This document shows, in pieces, positions 30,047-32,937 of a DNA stretch of 32,937 nt (position 1 is its first letter; each line of letters begins with the position of its first letter). The stretch is from positions 1 through 32,937 of the forward strand of contig CADCUB010000101.1 in assembly GCA_902805775.1 (NCBI GenBank), read 5' to 3'. Source of the stretch: an uncultured Frankineae bacterium. GTDB lineage: Bacteria > Actinomycetota > Actinomycetes > Mycobacteriales > SCTD01. Position numbers and translations under genes: made by a program. The notes beneath the pieces were generated by a model. That model did no database searches and was not told where the DNA came from. It saw nothing but the letters and a program-made list of their open reading frames with translations.

Positions 30047-30877
30047 ATGGACGCCCCCGCCTCGACCGCGACCCGCCCTCCCAGCGCCGCCCCGCGGCCG
30101 GTGACCGGGCAGACGGCCCGGCGCCTGCGCCTGGCCAACGCCGGGCTGGTCGTCCTGCACGCGGCGCAGGTCGTCGTGCTGCTGCTGCTGACGACGGACT
30201 TCGCGATCCCGGTGACCGAGACCTTCCCCGAGGGTCCGCCCGGGACGGCGGCGCCGGCACCCGAGCCGCTGCTCGACGTCCGCCTCGGGGTGCTCGTCGC
30301 GGCCTTCCTCGCCCTCGCGGCGCTGGACCACCTCGTCGTCGCGCTCCCCCGCGTCCACCGGACGTACGAGGGCCTGCTGGCCCGCAGCCGGAACCCGTTC
30401 CGCTGGGCGGAGTACTCCGTCTCCTCGACCCTGATGGTGCTGCTCATCGGCTTCCTGGCCGGCGTCACGGACGTCACGGCGGTCATCGGGATCGCGGGCG
30501 CCAACGTCGCGATGATCCTGTTCGGCCTGCGGATGGAGCGGGTCAACGAGGGCCGGGCCGAGGTCGAGTGGCAGCCCTTCGTCTTCGGCTGCGTCGCCGG
30601 GGCCTTCCCCTGGGTGGCGATCGGGACCGCGATCGTCGGGTCGGAGCTCGAGGCGGACGGGGAGGGTCCGCCGACCTTCGTCTACGCGATCTTCACCACG
30701 CTGCTCGTGCTGTTCATGTCCTTCGCCGTGGTGCAGTGGAAGCAGTTCCGCGCACGGGCGACAGGCGGCCGGTTCGCCGACCCCGTCGTCGCCGAGCGGG
30801 CGTACCTGGTCCTGAGCCTGGTGGCGAAGAGCGTCCTGGCGTGGCAGGTGTTCGCCAACGTGCTGATCGATCCCTGA
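30047..30877 (+). CDS. Heliorhodopsin
   Basis: A 276-residue seven-helix membrane protein (helices about 28-50, 80-100, 118-140, 143-162, 176-198, 209-231, 249-274). The last helix, RAYLVLSLVAKSVLAWQVFANVL, carries the retinal Schiff-base lysine K261 with S257 four residues earlier. Helix 3 has RWAEYSVSS with E122 as counterion; H38 (VVLHAAQVV) and H95 (ALDHLVV) match the internal histidines of heliorhodopsin 48C12 (H23, H80, E107, all offset by 15; S237 and K241 offset by 20). These residues and the motif pattern are specific to heliorhodopsins rather than type 1 pumps. The protein is expected to be a light sensor or enzyme-regulating photoreceptor, oriented with its N-terminus inside; no pumping is expected. 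No carotenoid or beta-carotene cleavage gene is near. It ends two bases from moaA (convergent). Confidence 0.93.
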   Translation: MDAPASTATRPPSAAPRPVTGQTARRLRLANAGLVVLHAAQVVVLLLLTTDFAIPVTETFPEGPPGTAAPAPEPLLDVRLGVLVAAFLALAALDHLVVALPRVHRTYEGLLARSRNPFRWAEYSVSSTLMVLLIGFLAGVTDVTAVIGIAGANVAMILFGLRMERVNEGRAEVEWQPFVFGCVAGAFPWVAIGTAIVGSELEADGEGPPTFVYAIFTTLLVLFMSFAVVQWKQFRARATGGRFADPVVAERAYLVLSLVAKSVLAWQVFANVLIDP

Positions 30878-30879
30878 GC

Positions 30880-31863
30880 TCAGCCGCCGATGGCGCTCAT
30901 CGGCCGGTCCGGCTGCACGAAGCCGGGCTCGCCGATGCCGTGACCCTTCTTCTTGCCGGCCACGGCGAGGCGCAGCCGGTCGGCCAGCTCGTCGTCGCTG
31001 GCCCCCTCACGCAGGGGCGCCCGCAGGTCGGACTCGTCGCGCGCGAACAGGCAGTTGCGCACCTGCCCGTCGGCGGTCAGCCGCAGGCGGTCGCAGGAAC
31101 CGCAGAACGGCCGGGTCACCGAGCCGACCACGCCGACGGTGGCCGGTCCGCCGTCGACGAGGAACTCCTCGGCGGGCGCGCTCCCCCGGACCTCGACCGG
31201 GGTGAGGGCGTGGGTCCGGCCGAGCACGGCGAGGATCTCGTCGGCGTCGACCATCGTGCCGCGGTCCCAGCCGTGCTGCGGGTCGAGGGGCATCTGCTCG
31301 ATGAAGCGCAGCGCGTAGCCGTGCTCGAGCGCCCAGTCGAGCAGCTCAGGCGCCTCGTCGTCGTTCACCCCGCGCATGAGCACGGTGTTGACCTTGACCG
31401 GCGCCAGCCCTGCGGCGCGGGCCGCGGCCAGCCCGCGCAGGACGTCCGCGTGCCGGTCACGCAGCGTCAGCTCGAGGAAGCGGTCGGGTCGCAGGGTGTC
31501 GAGGCTGACGTTGACCCGGCGCAGCCCGGCGGCGCGCAGCGCCTCGGCCTGCCGCTCGAGGCCGACGCCGTTGGTGGTGAGCGACAGCGCCAGGCCCAGC
31601 TCTGACAGGCGCGCGACGAGGCCGGGCAGACCGCGGCGCAGCAGCGGCTCACCGCCGGTGAGCCGCACGGTGCGCACACCCAGGGAGGCGAACACGCCGA
31701 CCAGGCGCACCAGCTCGTCGTCGGTCAGCAGCTGCGGCCGGGGCAGCCAGTCGAGCCCCTCGGCCGGCATGCAGTAGGTGCAGCGCAGGTTGCAGCGGTC
31801 GGTCAGCGACAGGCGCAGGTCGGTGTGCACCCGGCCGAAGCCGTCGACCAGCGGTGCGCGCAT
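30880..31863 (-). CDS. moaA: GTP 3',8-cyclase MoaA
   Basis: A 327-residue radical SAM enzyme for molybdenum cofactor biosynthesis. The N-terminal [4Fe-4S] cluster motif is C24-NLR-C28-TY-C31 (CxxxCxxC); LTGGEPLLRRGLP (68-80) is the SAM-binding GGE region; the C-terminal cluster uses C254, C257 and C271 (PFCGSCDRLRLTADGQVRNC); and the protein ends in the conserved Gly-Gly (SAIGG). MoaA converts GTP to 3',8-cyclo-GTP with MoaC next in the pathway. No other moa gene is in the window. The ATG ending at 31863 is leaderless with TACGAT six bases upstream. Its stop lies two bases from the heliorhodopsin stop. Confidence 0.95.
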   Translation of the reverse strand: MRAPLVDGFGRVHTDLRLSLTDRCNLRCTYCMPAEGLDWLPRPQLLTDDELVRLVGVFASLGVRTVRLTGGEPLLRRGLPGLVARLSELGLALSLTTNGVGLERQAEALRAAGLRRVNVSLDTLRPDRFLELTLRDRHADVLRGLAAARAAGLAPVKVNTVLMRGVNDDEAPELLDWALEHGYALRFIEQMPLDPQHGWDRGTMVDADEILAVLGRTHALTPVEVRGSAPAEEFLVDGGPATVGVVGSVTRPFCGSCDRLRLTADGQVRNCLFARDESDLRAPLREGASDDELADRLRLAVAGKKKGHGIGEPGFVQPDRPMSAIGG

Positions 31864-31869
31864 GCGTCG

Positions 31870-31875
31870 ATCGTA
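31870..31875 (-). promoter_or_regulatory. -10 box, leaderless moaA
   Basis: Minus-strand TACGAT (31875 to 31870), six bases before the moaA ATG, is a full TANNNT match. It lies between the MBL-hydrolase stop and moaA, so moaA can be transcribed separately. Confidence 0.6.
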
Positions 31876-31898
31876 CGTCGGCCTGGCCGATCGGGCCG

Positions 31899-32531
31899 TC
31901 AGCTCCCGATGCGCGCGACCCACTCGTCGTACGACGGGGCCTCGGTGCCCACCGTCGTCTCGTCGCCGTGACCCGTGAGCACGCGGGTCTCGGGCGGCAG
32001 GGTGAACAGCCGCGTGCGGATCGAGTCCAGGATGGTCGGGTAGTCGCTGTACGACCGGCCGGTCGCGCCCGGGCCGCCGGAGAACAGCGTGTCGCCCGAC
32101 AGCACGACCCCCAGGTCGGGGACCGAGAAGCAGACCGCGCCGGGGGCGTGCCCCGGGGTGTGCAGCACGTGCACCTTGGTGCCCGCGACCTCGAGGACCT
32201 GCCCGTCCCGCAGGGGGCCGTCGGGCTCGTGCCGGGCGTGCGTGAGGTCCCACAGGACCCGGTCCGCCGGGTGCAGCAGCACCGGGGTCGACAGCCGCTC
32301 GGCGAGCTCGGGTGCGGAGCGGACGTGGTCGTCGTGCGCGTGCGTGCAGGCGATCGCGACGACGGTGCGGTCACCGACCGCGGCCTCGATGGCGTCCGGG
32401 TCGTGCGGGGCGTCGAAGACGATGACCTCGTCGTCGTCGCCGAGCAGCCAGACGTTGTTGTCGACGTCGAAGGTCTGCCCGTCGAGGCTGAAGGTCCCCG
32501 AGGTCACCAGGTGCTCGATGCGGGCGGCCAT
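31899..32531 (-). CDS. MBL-fold hydrolase of the mycothiol/formaldehyde pathway
   Basis: A 210-residue metallo-beta-lactamase-fold hydrolase. The zinc motif is THAHDDH (63-69), with H128 (TPGHA), D147 (LSGDTLF) and H188 (TGHGDE), the ligand set of glyoxalase II-type enzymes. In mycobacteria and corynebacteria an MBL-fold gene follows mscR and is thought to hydrolyse the S-formylmycothiol product; I infer the same here from the gene order. The ATG (ending at 32531) overlaps the stop of the dehydrogenase gene by one base (TGATG), so the two are translationally coupled. Confidence 0.88.
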   Translation of the reverse strand: MAARIEHLVTSGTFSLDGQTFDVDNNVWLLGDDDEVIVFDAPHDPDAIEAAVGDRTVVAIACTHAHDDHVRSAPELAERLSTPVLLHPADRVLWDLTHARHEPDGPLRDGQVLEVAGTKVHVLHTPGHAPGAVCFSVPDLGVVLSGDTLFSGGPGATGRSYSDYPTILDSIRTRLFTLPPETRVLTGHGDETTVGTEAPSYDEWVARIGS

Positions 32532-32937
32532 CAGAGGACCACCACCGAGCGCAGGACCTCACCGCGGTGCATCCGGGCGAACGCCTCCTCCACGTCGTCC
32601 AGCCCGATCCGCTCGGTGACGAAGGCGTCGAGCGCGAAGCGTCCCTGCAGGAACAGGTCGATGAGCAGCGGGAAGTCGCGCGACGGCAGGCAGTCGCCGT
32701 ACCAGGACGACTTGAGCGCCCCGCCGTGGCCGAAGAGCTCGATCAGCGGCATCTCCAGCTGCATCGACGGCGTCGGCACACCCACCAGCACCACCGTGCC
32801 GGCGAGGTCGCGCGCGTCGAACGCCTGGCGGTAGGTCTCCGGCCGTCCCACGGCGTCGATGACGACGTCCGGGCCGAAGCCGCCGGTGAGCCGGCGCAGC
32901 TCCTCGACCACGTCGACCGACCCGGCGTTGACGAGGT
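32531..32937 (-). CDS. mscR: S-(hydroxymethyl)mycothiol dehydrogenase, 3' part only
   Basis: The gene enters from the right edge; 135 C-terminal codons are present. The sequence [39 protein letters not shown] is the end of the NAD-binding Rossmann domain, and [65 protein letters not shown] closely resembles MscR/AdhE2-type mycothiol-dependent formaldehyde dehydrogenases. It oxidises S-hydroxymethylmycothiol to S-formylmycothiol with NAD+, detoxifying formaldehyde. The zinc-binding N-terminal domain lies outside the window. The downstream MBL gene overlaps and fits the pathway. Confidence 0.85.
   Translation of the reverse strand, partial: LVNAGSVDVVEELRRLTGGFGPDVVIDAVGRPETYRQAFDARDLAGTVVLVGVPTPSMQLEMPLIELFGHGGALKSSWYGDCLPSRDFPLLIDLFLQGRFALDAFVTERIGLDDVEEAFARMHRGEVLRSVVVL

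Overview
The window is very GC-rich, densely coded chromosomal DNA from a high-GC actinomycete (Actinomycetota). The evidence is strong third-position G/C bias, many GTG starts, a WhiB-family Fe-S regulator, the end of an S-(hydroxymethyl)mycothiol dehydrogenase gene (mycothiol is the actinobacterial thiol), a DUF3097 protein, a ferrochelatase with the C-terminal cysteines of actinobacterial enzymes, and many start codons that sit 6-8 nt behind a TANNNT-like -10 box with no Shine-Dalgarno (leaderless genes). I see no rRNA, tRNA, phage, insertion sequence or CRISPR array. The genus cannot be named from this sequence alone.

Layout. 1-2.7 kb: 5' part of a MoxR ATPase gene, a WhiB regulator, a BlaI/M56-peptidase pair with two operator-like dyads, and a small lipoprotein. 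2.7-8.3 kb: SpoU-type RNA methyltransferase overlapping an Old Yellow Enzyme, a small membrane protein, an orphan sensor kinase, and an SF2 helicase. 8.5-12.8 kb: gamma-glutamyltranspeptidase-like protein, DUF3097, and a hypothetical gene coupled to serB. 12.9-16.9 kb: a complete ABC importer (lipoprotein, two permeases, ATPase) of the spermidine/putrescine-iron-thiamine-like class. It has a CTG start and a tandemly duplicated initiation region that creates a 17-codon ORF. 17-21.8 kb: GH13 glucosidase, ferrochelatase, small membrane protein, quinone oxidoreductase and SDR.

21.8-25.8 kb is the most irregular part. It holds a ~63-bp tandem repeat array, a hexapeptide acyltransferase, a small Cys/His protein, a 60-bp hairpin with perfect 15-bp arms, nine 8-bp tandem repeats, an alpha/beta hydrolase with a repeat-built N-terminus, an ATP-grasp ligase, and a 40-residue acidic protein not flanked by known partners. 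25.9-32.9 kb: a SatD-like HTH protein apparently starting at ATC and coupled to a membrane protein, a hypothetical protein, a protein with a nine-fold 11-residue amphipathic repeat, an LLM flavin oxidoreductase, a heliorhodopsin, moaA, and an mscR/MBL-hydrolase pair for formaldehyde detoxification that runs off the right edge.

The items most worth following are the heliorhodopsin (retinal lysine K261, counterion E122, conserved H38/H95/S257), the perilipin/synuclein-like 11-mer protein beside it, the two non-canonical starts (ATC and CTG), the duplicated ABC start region, and the repeat cluster at 21.8-24.3 kb. No mobile defence or biosynthetic island is evident. Statements about families rest on recognised motifs, not on database searches.
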